A stretch of DNA of 64,000 nucleotides from Cyanophora paradoxa (taxonomy: Eukaryota > Glaucocystophyceae > Cyanophorales > Cyanophoraceae): positions 23,830-87,829 of the forward strand of contig QPMI01000393.1 in the NCBI GenBank assembly GCA_004431415.1, written 5' to 3'. A program made the position numbers and the translations under genes. Positions 23,382-35,200 of the stretch are shown here, in pieces; the stretch's first letter is position 1, and each line of letters opens with the position of its first letter. Under the pieces are notes generated by a model, which made no database searches, was not told where the DNA came from, and worked only from the letters and a program-made list of their open reading frames with translations.

Positions 23382-24296
23382 CCAGAAACTCCAACTGGAA
23401 TGAGTTGTCAATCCCATTCATGTCTACAAGATCACCATAATAATCTCGAAACTCAACTGTTAACTCTCTAATCACCAGGTTTCGATCGGTTATTTTTATG
23501 TATTCACTGTGCTCTCCACTGTGATAAACATACTGTCCAATATCTTTACTCAATTGCAATCTGAGAATCGCCCCTTGATTCTGTGGTTGTGATCTTGGGA
23601 CAATATTGTGGTTTGTAGCAAATGGGGAGAGTTCTTTAATGTGCATGTATAAATACTGTTCTGCATTCATGTCTGTCATCTTGGATGCTTCTAACTTGTA
23701 GTTTAAGCGAGATGCCTCGAATTCATATCCTGTGAATGTGATTCCCCATTGGGGATGGTTTGGGGTGATTGGGATTCCTGCAAAATAGAGGAAATTCTCG
23801 GGGCATATAAAGACCTTGCAGACTCTGGGAAATCGTAGGTTTGCTCAATTGAAGCGACCCACTCCACAGAACTAACCCCAAGAAGTTTACCCAATCTCTG
23901 TGTAGATGCTACCATCTCGAATTGAACATTACTGTAAAACTCCAATTTGTAGGAAGTAGGGTTGTAGTAGACCTTGAATGCATATGTGAGATTGTTGCTT
24001 CCAGTAAAGGTGAAATTCAGACCATAATTATATGGACTGGTGACCCCGAAATGCCCTTGATTAATATAACCACTTGGGAGAAGGTATACCTGTTTGGTTT
24101 CAGAGATGCCTTGGTAGTAGAATCTGACAAGAAGGTGATCTGTTCCAATGGAGTTATAGATGCTGTTGGGGATTTCTGCATACAAAACTCGACATTCTCT
24201 TGGTTTAGTCACTGGGGTTGTGAGTGAAACTTTGTAGGAGTTTTCTATTTGTCCATCTGATCGGTCTCTGCTATCTATATTGACCAGCCGAATCAT
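23365..24296 (-). CDS. Putative penton/minor capsid-like protein 1, one frame interruption
   Basis: Begins at 24296 (MIRLVNIDSRDRS) and reads about 155 residues before the frame moves by -1 near 23830-23800, at a run of four C. The second frame continues to the stop at 23365-23367. The C-terminal part contains RELTVEFRDYYGDLVDMNG, a pattern seen in minor capsid or penton proteins of polintons and related viruses (established family pattern; assignment by eye). Expected length is about 310 residues. It is paired head to head with the similar-sized gene at 24325 and lies beside the capsid gene, which supports a capsid role. Confidence 0.65.
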
Positions 24297-24324
24297 TTTA
24301 ATATATGTTTATAGATAAAAGAAG
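24297..24324. promoter_or_regulatory. 28-bp bidirectional promoter
   Basis: TTTAATATATG and TAGATAAAAG are the only sequence between two divergent ATGs. AT-rich TAATA/TAAAAG boxes abutting the ATG recur before most structural genes of the element. Confidence 0.55.
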
Positions 24325-25333
24325 ATGCCTGTGGATTACATCGAAGTGAGCTCTTTCAATACAATTTCGGGAGATGGACCAACTTCGAGTTTTATTGCTC
24401 GCCTCCCCAGCACCTATGAATTTGTGAGAGCAGTAAGACTGGTTTCAGCAGAATTTTATAACAGCATTCCCATGGTGAGTGGTGAAACCAAAGTAGGAGA
24501 TGTGACAATTGATAATGCAATCTACCTTTATTGGTCTGAATATTATTCTGGTGCAGGAAGCACTGGTATTCCAACTGATCGACCTGCTGCTGATTATGAA
24601 TCATGGAAACACATTGTGATAAGTCGCAGCACACCCATTCAAAACCACCAACAACTGGTGAATGTAATTAACTCCAAACTTGCATTGAGAGAGCCACCAG
24701 TAGCAATTCGCTGTAAATGGGATGATACACTGAAACGAGTAATATTCCATTCCACCATACCGTTTTACCTGGCTTTCTCAACTGCAATAAACCCAACCCA
24801 GGCGCAGATTCAGAGGTTTTTGAGTTCTGCTCGACTGCTTGGTCTTGATCCTGGGAGATATGGTAACACCCCAATCCAATCACAAGTTTATAATACTCTG
24901 ACTGATGGTATCTTTACTGGGTCGATGGTGCATGGTATCATATCTTCATTTGAACCTGAAAAGACCAGGATAGTGTTCTGTTTGTGAGAGTAAAGGAGTT
25001 GGGTGATCTGGTTCAATGTGGTGATGGTCTCCTCACTGGATATTTCCACAAAATCGTTGTTCCAGATAAAGATTATGGTGAGCATGTCGTTTATAATTCG
25101 ACAGAAGCCATCCGATTTATAAATACTATAACAAGAATCTGGGACTTTCCACATTTTCGGTTGATATTGTGAATGCAGTTAATGAACCAATTGATTTCGA
25201 GGGTCAACCTGTCCACCTCACCTTCGAAATTCGATATGGTGATGAACCTGCTGGTGATCCTGTGTACGAATACTTCAAGAGGAGAATGGCGGAAACACAT
25301 CCATCTTATCCGGTTATTGCGAATTTTGCGTAA
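24325..25333 (+). CDS. Putative penton/minor capsid-like protein 2, two frame interruptions
   Basis: ATG at 24325 (MPVDYIEVSSFNT). The frame shifts by -1 near 24980 and again near 25140, and the last frame ends at 25331-25333. The C-terminus has VHLTFEIRYGDEP, matching the same end pattern as the neighbour on the other strand, so the two are probably distant paralogues or the two partners of a capsid vertex. About 335 residues if read through. The sequence on both sides of each break stays protein-like, so the breaks are recent or are sequence errors. Confidence 0.65.
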
Positions 25334-25387
25334 AATCAAGGATCATTGGTGAATTTTTTATGTTGCAGTATAATAAAAGAGATAATC

Positions 25388-26760
25388 ATGGATATTACTT
25401 CGACCCTCCAACGTCTTTCTCTGAAAGAAGCTCTAACAACCCCGGAAGAAGCCAAGGCGTTCTTCTTGGACAACTCTCTCATGCTTGGTCTTGAATCCAA
25501 GTCGAAGCCAGTTCTTGTTGTTGTGAACCCAAGCAACACTTTCGAGAATAATGCTGGAAATCGCATTTCTTTCAAGCTCCCTCGCTACAATTTCTGTGGA
25601 AAACTCGAACTTGCGTTTGACCTTCCAGCTGTCACTTTTGCTGGTGATACCGACCTTGTTCGCAATGGATACGTTCGCCCAGTTGGTGCTCTTGTCTCTC
25701 GACTTGAAATTACCTATGGATCTTACACCTTCCATGTGCCTTCTGATTTCCTTGCTCATTTCCCTCTTATCTATTACAGTGAGGATCAACTCGCCAAGAA
25801 GAAGCGTTCAATGGGAATGGTTCATGGTATCCCTGCCCATGGAACCAACCGACTTGGTGGGTCATTTTTCACTGAAATCCCAGTCCCATGGCTAAACCAC
25901 TACCTACCTCTTGGTGCTCTCTCAGGAGAAATGGTGGTAACTGTCTGGTTCAAGGATGCTGGAAAGGGTTATGTTGAGACTTCTTATGGTGGTCGTGCTC
26001 TTCCAGTTGTTGGTGGAACAGCTGCTGATAAGACAGAGGATGATGGACTTGGTGCTACTGCTAATGCTACTCTTGCCCATGTTGGTCAACAGATCACCAC
26101 TTTTGGAATTGGTGCAACAACAACCCCGAAATTAAAGTCACTTCTCCTCGTCTTTACATGCATGCTATTAATGTTTCTGATGAACTGTTTGCTACTGTCA
26201 TTGAGAAGGTGAAGACCACTGGTATGGCTATTCCTGCTCTGGATATTGGTTTTGTTGACAGTGTCAATTTTGCTGCAAAAGGCAATGCTCAACCAAATCG
26301 TATTAACCTGTCACAGATCTCTGGTCTTGTCTATGGTCTTCTTGTTTCAGTTCGTGATGCCGCAGGTATTGATGGTTTCAATGGTTCCCACAGTGTCCTA
26401 AAAACGCATGCTAACTCAAAAGACATTACTTTCACTGTTGAAATTAATGGTCAACGTCTCTATGCTACTGAGCCCATCCCTCTCCTCAAAGGTGCCGAAT
26501 TAATTGCGGATGCCTTCAAGTGCTCGAATATGGACAAGGTTGCAGACAAATATGTCCTCAGTGGTCTACCATTCTGTGTTGATGGAGAGAAAGCGATTCG
26601 CAACATTGCCCAGTCTGGCTATGTTGATCTCACGAACTCCTCCTCTTCTTTCCTTACTCTATACATGCCTTCTGACCAGACAATCACAGTTAATGTTCGT
26701 GCTCTCATGCACAGTTTCATTATTGTTGACAAAGATGGTCTTCGTCGCATTAATCTGTAA
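25388..26760 (+). CDS. MCP: Major capsid protein (double-jelly-roll type), one frame interruption
   Basis: The ATG at 25388 (MDITSTLQRLSL) follows TAATAAAAGAGATAATC. The frame moves by -1 at the four C at 26124-26127 and then continues to the stop at 26758-26760. About 457 residues in all, the usual size of virophage and polinton-like capsid proteins. Strand-rich segments such as NRISFKLPRYNFCGKLEL and the position between the penton-like genes and the ATPase support the call; I cannot verify the fold without a profile search. The codons are smooth on both sides of the break, so the protein was recently intact. Confidence 0.8.
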
Positions 26761-26822
26761 AACCATTATCAGTAACGTTTCGTTATTTTTATCTATCTTT
26801 AATAAGAAAGATCTACAAAGCC

Positions 26823-27604
26823 ATGTCTGACGTTCCCGAATTTAATGCTGCTGAGATGATTAACCCCCTTTTCGCGTATTAGCAATCGGAAAAAGCGCGA
26901 CGGGCAAGTCAGAAGCCGTAAAATATTGGCTAAAACAACTTCACGATGCGAAAAAGTTAGATGTTGTTCTTGTTATAAGTGGGACATCATTCAATCATTT
27001 TTGGGATGATGTCGCAACATTACAGCTCGGTAAATGGGATGCGCCTTACATCGCTAAACTTCTCGATGAAAGACAAGAGAAAATTGAGAAAGGAGAACCC
27101 GTTAATCAATTATGTGTTGTTCTCGATGATCTTATAGACAATGAGATTGTAGACCTTACCCGTGATAAAATTATTGGATCTCTGTATTCGCGCGGCCGCC
27201 ACTCGGCGATTACAATTTTCTGCATAACTCAGAAACTGCGTAAGGTTTCTTCAACCATTCGCGTCAATTCGGATTATGCAATGTTCCTCAGTGCCGCCAA
27301 TCGCAAAGAACTGGAAGCCATTGAAGAAGAATACAATATCATGCGGGATAAAGACGCTTTCTATAAGATGTTTGAGGAATACGTTCACTCCTATCAGTTT
27401 CTCATTTGGAGTTCTGCGAATTATTCGGTGGAATACTACGTTGATAAAGCGGAACTCGTTAAAGACTTTAAGTTTCCTCGGTTCCACAGGAAGCCCAAAA
27501 AGAAAGAGGACGAATTACCACCTCCACAGAAAGAGGAAGCCCCCAAAGAGGTCAAGAGTGGTGTTCATTCGAATAAACTGATGCGATATAAGAGAGGTTT
27601 ATAA
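26823..27604 (+). CDS. Genome-packaging ATPase (FtsK/HerA type), one frame interruption
   Basis: The ATG at 26823 (MSDVPEFNAAEM) runs into a stop at 26880; the real reading continues in the -1 frame from the C5T4 run at 26864-26872. A stop just upstream in that frame confines the shift to about 20 bases. After it comes Walker A (AIGKSATGKS), then LCVVLDDL as Walker B, and IFCITQK as a sensor-like strand. It ends with a Lys/Glu/Pro-rich tail. About 260 residues. This ATPase drives DNA into capsids and marks the element as virion-forming in origin. Confidence 0.85.
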
Positions 27605-27632
27605 AATAATCTCTGCTTCTAATAAATATACA

Positions 27633-28367
27633 ATGCCTTCCAAACGCAAAGTTGGTGTTCCTGCTGGTGCTATGTCATATTCTGCATCCTCTGGAACCGG
27701 TTCTATTAACACAGAGCCCATGAAATTCAATGGTGTCAATGAAGTTAAAGCATCACAGCAACAAGAAGATCCCCTCAATGCTGCTTACGAAGAATCACCA
27801 GATGATAAAGCGCCCCAGACATCCACCAGTGATCAACTCAATATTTCGCCCGAAACCTCTAAGATGAAGGCAGTTGGTGAAGGTGCTCGTCGAATTATTG
27901 GTGCTGCTGATGACAAAGGACTGGGTCTCCAAGATCTCTCACTTGCTCGCAAAGGTGAAGGTGTCTCCAAGGAATCAGACAAGGTAATTCAATCCATGGC
28001 TGGTGAGGTGACCTACAAGGTCGCACCTACACAGAATATCCACCGAATTCCCAAAGCCCAATGGGACGAAATGACTGCGAAACTGAAAGATCTGGAAGCG
28101 AAATCCAGTGCTCTTGAACAGTATGTCTCTGAGAAGAAAGAGAGAGCGAAATTGAAGGAGATGCTGCGAAAGGAGGTGTATAGAATGGGAATTACTGGTC
28201 TCCCAGATAAGCAATTCATTGGTAAGAAAGAGACTCAAATTGATGAGCAGGCAGTTGATGAGATGAAGACGAAAACCCAGAAGGGCACCATTGAACCTGG
28301 TGCTACCAAAGCAGAGGTCGACAAAGGTGTTGCCCCCACAGTATATAAACGACGAGTATGGCTTTAA
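27633..28367 (+). CDS. Hypothetical 244-aa protein, coiled-coil C-terminal half
   Basis: The ATG follows CTAATAAATATACA. The N-terminal half is Ser/Gln/Asp-rich and probably disordered. Residues about 145-185 (KLKDLEAKSSALEQYVSEKKERAK) look like a coiled coil, followed by a basic segment. No family recognised. Its place after capsid and ATPase suggests a virion or scaffold protein. Confidence 0.75.
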   Translation: MPSKRKVGVPAGAMSYSASSGTGSINTEPMKFNGVNEVKASQQQEDPLNAAYEESPDDKAPQTSTSDQLNISPETSKMKAVGEGARRIIGAADDKGLGLQDLSLARKGEGVSKESDKVIQSMAGEVTYKVAPTQNIHRIPKAQWDEMTAKLKDLEAKSSALEQYVSEKKERAKLKEMLRKEVYRMGITGLPDKQFIGKKETQIDEQAVDEMKTKTQKGTIEPGATKAEVDKGVAPTVYKRRVWL

Positions 28368-28394
28368 TTATCTCGCATTAAGAGAGAGAGCATC

Positions 28395-28628
28395 ATGGAT
28401 TTCTTGCGAAAAATCATAGAGATGTTTAATCTCCACATTGTGAGCAATTGTCACAGTGGCTGCTGTGATACAAAAGTCGAAATCGAATTCTCTGACACTG
28501 AAAGTCATGGATCTGGTGGTAGGCGATTATCCACAGACTCGGTGGATTTCGAGGAGCATATTAAAACAGAGACTGTGAGGCGACGCTCTGTATCTTTCAC
28601 AGATCCGAAATTAAATCTCGGTAATTAA
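28395..28628 (+). CDS. Hypothetical 77-aa protein with Cys-rich motif
   Basis: ATG after TTAAGAGAGAGAGCATC. The sequence has CHSGCC near residue 20 and a Ser/Arg-rich C-terminal half (RRRSVSF). Possibly metal binding. No family recognised. Confidence 0.55.
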   Translation: MDFLRKIIEMFNLHIVSNCHSGCCDTKVEIEFSDTESHGSGGRRLSTDSVDFEEHIKTETVRRRSVSFTDPKLNLGN

Positions 28629-28634
28629 TATCGA

Positions 28635-28748
28635 ATGCTCAGTCTCTCTGAGATCTATGCTATCCTTGAAAGGAAATCCGCTGAATATGCAACAGAAGAC
28701 GCAATAAAAAAGCGTAGACAGGAACTGGTCTCGATCTGCAAAAAATGA
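28635..28748 (+). CDS. Possible 37-aa peptide
   Basis: A short frame (MLSLSEIYAILERKSAEYAT) begins six bases after the previous stop and ends inside conserved motif site 2. Helical and charged. Too short for certainty. Confidence 0.3.
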   Translation: MLSLSEIYAILERKSAEYATEDAIKKRRQELVSICKK

Positions 28749-28762
28749 CAAGGGATTTAAGG
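28740..28762 (+). promoter_or_regulatory. Conserved upstream motif, site 2
   Basis: AAAAAATGACAAGGGATTTA, then AGG, about 65 bp before the ATG at 28829. Confidence 0.5.
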
Positions 28763-28828
28763 GTAAGGTGTGTTTGATTGGTGAACCGGACAAATTATTT
28801 TCTCGTCCCATTATAAGGAACATATCAA

Positions 28829-29056
28829 ATGGAAACTGAATCTGTGGTCGAATTCGAACTTGCAATGAGCGAGGTGGATCCCAATGAGAGGAAAAGGTTG
28901 TATGACCGCTTGTATTTCCAGAAACGCTATCAAGATGAGGAATTTCGAGAATTATATCGTAAAAAGGCACTGGAACGATATTATCGCAGGAAAGCTGCTG
29001 AGATGGATCCCAATAATCCAGTGAAACGCCCAGTAGGTCGTCCCAGAAAATACTGA
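28829..29056 (+). CDS. Small basic protein with AT-hook-like C-terminus, 75 aa
   Basis: An acidic N-terminus is followed by a long Arg/Tyr/Lys-rich helix (YDRLYFQKRYQDEEF, RRKAAEM) and ends KRPVGRPRKY, which contains the GRP core of an AT-hook. Likely binds AT-rich DNA, perhaps the element itself. Preceded by conserved motif site 2. Confidence 0.65.
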   Translation: METESVVEFELAMSEVDPNERKRLYDRLYFQKRYQDEEFRELYRKKALERYYRRKAAEMDPNNPVKRPVGRPRKY

Positions 29057-29183
29057 ACCGCCCCAAAGTCCCAGATATCCGCTGAATCCTTTTTGTTACC
29101 ATGATCAATCGACTTTTCGATGGATCATTACCATACATCGAGCGCCAATCGGAGAACCCAAAGGTATTTAAAGGTTAGGCGCC

Positions 29184-29200
29184 AAAAAATGACAAGCGAC
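29184..29200 (+). promoter_or_regulatory. Conserved upstream motif, site 3
   Basis: AAAAAATGACAAGCGAC, 50 bp upstream of the primase-helicase ATG. Confidence 0.5.
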
Positions 29201-29249
29201 CGGAGAAATTAATTTCTCCATTAAGGATAAGAAGCCCCCGATTGTTGAA

Positions 29250-31612
29250 ATGAACGCTGCCGCCAAGAAATCCCTGAAACGCCTTGTTGAATGGCTTCGT
29301 GAAGACGATGTCCTGTCTGAGAATATCGTTATTCCTGTTGATCCTGATACCAAAAAGCCACTTTTCGCTCATAAAGACGGAACCTGGTCTTGGGATAAAT
29401 TCGATGAAGCCCTGAAATCCGGTAAATATACTGCTTGGGGCATTCTCGCTCGTAATATCCTGGTAATTGACTTCGACCAAGAGGAGGATTTCGCCAAATT
29501 CGAGGAGCAATTCCCTGATGATTTCGGTGGTGTTAATCCTCTTGCTAAAACCAAAAAAGGATATCATGCATTCTTCGCTCGACCTGCTGAATTCGACACC
29601 ATTAAGATCTGGGATAAAGCGGGTGCATTCAAAGGAAACCCAAGATCGACTGCAAAACGATTGCATCCACTGGGACTGCTGGGGTGATTAATGTTTGCCC
29701 CAGTCCCAACAAAACATGGATCAGAGAGCCATGGGCATCTGAGTGTGAGTTAAATGAACCCACTGCTGAGTTGCAAAAGTGGATTGTTGAAAACTACGAA
29801 TTCCCCAAAGGTGCACATTCTTATTATGCAAGGTGCGCTGAGGAGAATTTGCAGAAACATATTCTTTCTAAACTCGAAGAATTCGGTTTCATCTTGCCCA
29901 CAATCATCAATGAGACCAAGATGGGATACAATTTCACTGCTGAGAACAAAGGTCTGGTCTGTCCCTGCTGCAAGGGAAGCCATGACTCGAACAATTGGTA
30001 TATTGTTCAAGGGAAGGAGAAGGACAAATATATTGTTTCGAGTTACAGTGCAAACTGCAAGAAGCGACTTATCACAATTCGTGTGAAGGAAGAGACAGAT
30101 GCGAATATCGAAAATCTGATTGATCGGTCTGCTGGATCTGATGGTGCCCATTATGATGTTGCACAGGTTGCCTATCTTGTTCTGCAAGACAAATACAAGT
30201 ATTCCAACAAGACCTGGTTCAAGTTCAATGATGTATGTGGGATTTGGGAGATGGATGAAACTGGGAAGCGAATCTTTCTCTGTTTGAGCTGCAAGGTCTG
30301 TCCAGTTTATCTTCAACGTTCTGTTCAACTCGCACAGAGAGCTCTTCGTGATGAAGAGAACCGCAATTCCTTGGAGGAAAGGTCAAAGATTCTGCTGGGA
30401 ATTGCTAAGAGCCTCAAACAGACTACATACAGAACTGCACTTATGTCTGATCTTTCAGTTCTGTTCAGTGACAAGACCTTTTTCGAGAGACTTGATACTG
30501 TTCCCAATATCATTGGATTCACAAATGGTGTGTTTGACTTGAACTCCATGACTTTTCGAAAGGGACTCCCAGATGATATGGTGAGCAAGACTGTCGGCTA
30601 CGATTATACCACAGAAATCGACCAAGAGAAGGTTGCAAAGATTAAATCCATCTATGCAGACATTATTGAATCGGATACAGACCGCGAATTCATGCTGGGA
30701 TTAATCGCCTATGCCCTGAGTGGTTTGACAGAAAATCAGAGATACACTTGCTGGACTGGAATTGGAGCAAATGGGAAATCACTGCTCCAAGAGTTGGTGA
30801 AAGACACATTTGGTGAGTATTATGGGTCACTGGACATGACATATTGGACTAAACCCAAGAAGAGTTCGTCAGAGGCTTCCCCAGAACTCGCTTGCATTCT
30901 TGGTAAACGAATTGTTTTCAGTAATGAAGCAGAAGATGGTGACATGCTTCAACTGAACAAAATCAAACAGGTTACTGGTGGGAATGAGATGAAGGTTCGA
31001 GCTCTTTTCAAAGATCTTGTTACATTCATTCCCATGTTCCAGTTGTTCTTGTCCACAAATGACAACCTGGGAATCAGTAAACCAGATGCAGCAATCCAAA
31101 GGCGAATTATCTACTACCGATTCGAAAATGTCTTCAAGGTCGATCCTCAGCCTGGTGAGAAGAAAGCAGATACCACTCTAATGCGCCTAATGAAGAATGA
31201 TGACGATTATAAAATGGCGCATATGTCCATTCTCCTGGAAATGTGGAGAACCCATTCTCTCAATGAATTCGTCACCAAACCACCCCAGTCCATTGTTGAT
31301 CAAGGTGTTGAATATTTCAATGAGAATGACAAGATTGGAGAATGGATTCGTGAGAGTTATGAACTCACCAAGAGTCAAGGGGATTTCGCCACAAGTGAGT
31401 CCATTATCAGTCACTTTAAGATGGATCACATGGGCAAATATGATGAGAAAATCACAGAATGCACTATCTTGAAGAGACTTCGCGAAGTCTTTAATGTGAA
31501 GGCTGAGAGAAAGCGAGTCAATGGTGTTCTTGCTCGTGGCTACTTTGGGATCAAAAAGAAGCATAGTCGCAAGTTGGTGGATGACAGTGATGTTGAAGGT
31601 GGGGATGAGTAA
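29250..31612 (+). CDS. AEP primase-superfamily 3 helicase, one frame interruption near the N-terminus
   Basis: N-terminal residues carry the archaeo-eukaryotic primase pattern (ILVIDFDQEEDF for the metal-binding acidic pair, then KKGYHAFF). The frame moves by -1 near 29631-29645 and continues as IDCKTIASTGTAGVINV into the long remaining frame. A Cys-rich zinc region (CPCC, CLSCKVCP) follows. The C-terminal helicase has Walker A GIGANGKS (about 30762-30785), Walker B RIVFSNEAED and the motif C-like LFLSTND. About 787 residues. Role: primer synthesis and unwinding for element replication. A heptamer A AAC CCA at the break fits the general form of a -1 slippery site, but a single-base loss explains it equally well. 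Confidence 0.88.
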
Positions 31613-31677
31613 ATAAACAGAATCGATTCTAATACTGATTGAATTTCTTATTTTTTAAAAACCTTACTGTAAATGGT

Positions 31678-31820
31678 TTGTGTGACAGCTGTGACACCTT
31701 TTTAATTGAGTGTGACGCCTGTGACGCCTGTGACGCCTACTTTCAAACTTTTTAAAATTTCAAAAATCTACAAACCTCTGAAAACAGGTGTCACAGGCGT
31801 CACAGGCGTCACACCCAATT
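31678..31820. repeat. Internal GTGACGCC iteron inverted repeat 3
   Basis: Three TGTGACGCC units, an AT-rich centre like those in the TIRs, then GGCGTCACA units and CCCAATTAA. It is the only internal copy and lies directly after the primase-helicase gene, so it is a candidate origin or a binding site for a replication protein. Confidence 0.75.
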
Positions 31821-31908
31821 AACCACAGACTCCCCCCTGTGGGTCGATGACTTTTTCGATTCTTTATCGGACAATATAAAAACGTATCGTAAATCGGTGT
31901 GTTTTGAC

Positions 31909-31932
31909 AAAAATTGACTGGCGATTTAAGGG
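31909..31932 (+). promoter_or_regulatory. Conserved upstream motif, site 4
   Basis: AAAAATTGACTGGCGATTTA followed by AGGG, 34 bp before the ATG at 31966. Confidence 0.5.
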
Positions 31933-31965
31933 ATCATTGCGTTTTCCCTTTGACTTTGACAGAAC

Positions 31966-32157
31966 ATGGATTATTTCGACGAAATTCAGCGGCAGCTGGT
32001 CGAAAAGAATGATATTGCAGAGGTAGCGGAATATATTGCAAAGATCAGAGCCAGTAATGGTATACCATATCAAAAGAAGCGATTGTATGCAAGCAGACTC
32101 GACACAGTAAATGTATATGTCCCCAAAGGCACGAATGTGCGAATCATTAGAACCTGA
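31966..32157 (+). CDS. Hypothetical 63-aa protein
   Basis: ATG shortly after motif site 4. An acidic helical N-terminus is followed by a basic C-terminus. No family recognised. It lies between the two replication genes under an early-type motif, so a replication accessory is possible. Confidence 0.6.
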   Translation: MDYFDEIQRQLVEKNDIAEVAEYIAKIRASNGIPYQKKRLYASRLDTVNVYVPKGTNVRIIRT

Positions 32158-32213
32158 AAAATGCGAAATGCGTTCAAATTGCCCAAAAATAATATGTTCC
32201 CTTAAAGTAAAAG

Positions 32214-35200
32214 ATGCCCCGCCAATCCAATAGAATCATCAAAGAAAAGAAAAACGAAATACTCGGTCTTTTAGGAACCCTTTTAGTCACTGGTGATATT
32301 ACAGAATTCGAATATGATCGCCAGGCAGCAATCCTGGATAGGAGACCAAGGTTATCTCAACTCACAGAAATTACAAATCGCCTCTATGATCGTTTTGAGA
32401 AAATGGAGGAATTCAGGGATGAAGGTTTAAGGTTGGGAACAATTGAACCCGAGATTGAGGATGGGGAAGCAATGAACAAAGCATATTCTTGGTTAACCTA
32501 TCGAGCAAGAGGGGAGGTTATCCAAGATGGGATTGAATTCTTGGAGAGAATTGCAACTACTCTACCTCAGAGACTCAGACAGAAACTCCAAGACCTGAGA
32601 GCAATTAAGACTCGGTTGACCTTCATCTGTAAATTCACCAAAGTGAGTGATCCAAGGGTGTGGATCACCAAATTCATTTACAGTGATTACTTTGTCATCA
32701 CAAGATCACGAAATATTGATGTTGAACTGCGAAATGCCCTTCAATCTATGCAGGAACAGATGATGCAGGTTGACAGTTACAGACTGGATCGCATTGAGAT
32801 GCTGAGAGTGGTAATAATGTCTTATGCTCCTGTGGGTGGTTGCTTCTTCTCAACTCCTGAGTGGATTGGATCAAAGAGAGCAACTGTGAATGTGAAGAAT
32901 ATTGATGGTCAAGACTGCTTCAAGTATGCAATCTTGGCTTACCTGCACCGAAATGATATTAATAAACACAAGAGCAATGAACCCAGCCAGTATAGAAGAT
33001 GGTTAAACGAACTCAATTTCGAAGGCATCCAGTTTCCAGTTGCCTGTGATGCAGAGGTTATTGATCGATTTGAGGAGCAGAACCCTGAACTGAGTATCAA
33101 CATTTATGGTGCAGATAATCAAGCACAGTGTTTCTATCCTCTCCATCAATCCAGCAACCCAGGAGAAAGACCAAGATTAACCTTTTATTAATCGAAAACG
33201 AAGAGGATGATAGAGGGCATTATATCACCATCATGTCTCTGAGTAGACTTCTGAAAACCACCTTTGATAAAGCCCATGATGGTCGCATCTATTACTGTGA
33301 GACCTGTCTGTCTCGTTTCAGAACTCAGGAGAAGCTGGATGTTCATATAGATGCGAATCGTTGCATTGATTGGAGGGAGAGCAAAGGTAAATGCCCGAAA
33401 TCTGGAAGTCACATTGCATTTGGGCTTCAACACCTTCGCAAAACTGTGTGGCTTCCCACTATCTGCTATGTGAAAATGGACAGTCACTCGGTTCCAATTG
33501 ATGAGAACCGCAGTAAAAGAGAGGTCAAATCGGTTTCTTTAACAGTTGTGATGGGGATGAGGTGATCTCTCATTATTTCGAGGGATCAGATCCACTTGGT
33601 GCTCTGTTTACCACTCTCACAGAGATCAGACCCCAAGTAATCCGCACTCTATTCACCAATATTCCAATGCACCCACTCACAGAAGAGCAGAAAGCACAAT
33701 ACAAGATCACTAAACACTGTTATATCTGTGCTGAACGATTTACCCATGAGAATTTCCCAGTGAGAGACCATTGTCATCAATCAGGAGCTTTTATTGGAAA
33801 GCATGTCGAAACTGCAACCTCCACAGGAGAATCTCAAAGCAAACGAAAGTAGCAATTGTGGTAGATCACATGGATGAATGTGGACACGAAATATTCCGCA
33901 AAATTGCACAGCAAGATGATAAACTTCGTGTTGAGATCCTGAGCAAGAATTTCGATCAATACCTCTCCCTGCAATGGGGCATGTGGAAATTCATAGATGC
34001 TTCGCATTTCATGGACTTCCAGGCAGTGGATGCAAGTGATCTAATGGGTAAATTCCAGACATTCCGAGAATTGGCGTTTTCCCAATATGGATTGGATCCT
34101 GCCCATTATGTTTCGGCTCCTGGATTATCCTGGGATGCAATGCTAATTTATACCAGAGCAAAGATAGAGCAGATCAGTGATGTAGGGCAATACGAATTTA
34201 TTGAGAGGGCAATTCGAGGTGGGTTTGCTACAATGCCTACTCGATATGCAAAGGTGGAAAACCCAGATGACCATATAGTTCTCTTGGATGCAAATAATCT
34301 GTATGGTTATGCTCTCAGTCAAGAACTGCCCATTGGCGATTTTCGATGGGAAGATGTCACAGAGGCACTTAAAGAGACCCAAGGACGAAGTGCCTTTATT
34401 GAAGTAGACCTGGAATACCCACAAACTCTCACAGATCATTACGATTTTCCACTTGTAGTTAATAAAGAACATGTCACCACCGAAATGCTGGGTGGGTATC
34501 AAAGAAAGTTACTGGATATCACAGGTGAGAAGATAAGCAAAGACCCCAAACTCACAGCAACATTCACACCCAAAACCAATTATGTAATCTCCCAACCTCT
34601 CTTGGTCTATCTTGTGAGCAAAGGTATTACTATTAAGAAGGTTCACAGGGTGCTCTCATTTGCAACCTCTGCATTTATGAAGAGTTACATTGATCTAAAT
34701 ACGAAACTGAGGCGACAATCTGCGACCAGATTCGAGAGTGACTTCTTTAAGTTAATGAACAATGCAATCTATGGTAAATGCCTCGAATCATGCAGGGGTC
34801 GATCTGTGGTGAAGATTGCTAATAGTGAGAAACTCTGCAAGAAATATGCTGCAAGTCCACTCATCAAGGCGACCAATGTATTAAACGAAAATGCTGTTGC
34901 CTTTGAGATGTATTCCAAGCATGTTCACTTAGATAAACCAGTTGCAATTGGGGCTTTTGTGCTGGATTTTGCGAAACTCCATAATAGCAGGTTCTTTTAT
35001 GATGTGGTGAGGAGAACTTGGGAAACAGCAGAGCTACTATTCCATGATACAGATTCTTTCTGTCTACTGCTGCATACCAATGATCTAAATAATGAGATGA
35101 AGCGAATTTCTGAACACCTGGATTGCAGTAATTATGATCCTGCTCACCCTCTCTTTGATAGGAGCAATCGTTTGATTCCAGGTAAATATAAAAACGAGTT

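Larger units (their letters stand above)
31613..31965. other. Non-coding gap holding an internal iteron hairpin and motif site 4
   Basis: No gene. 31678-31820 holds an internal copy of the GTGACGCC inverted repeat found in both TIRs, and 31909-31932 the conserved upstream motif. Confidence 0.7.

Noticed and set aside
23074-31932. TTGACA resembling a bacterial -35 box
   Set aside because: No matching -10 box at the right distance, and the conserved block is longer. I treat it as an element-specific promoter motif, not a bacterial promoter.
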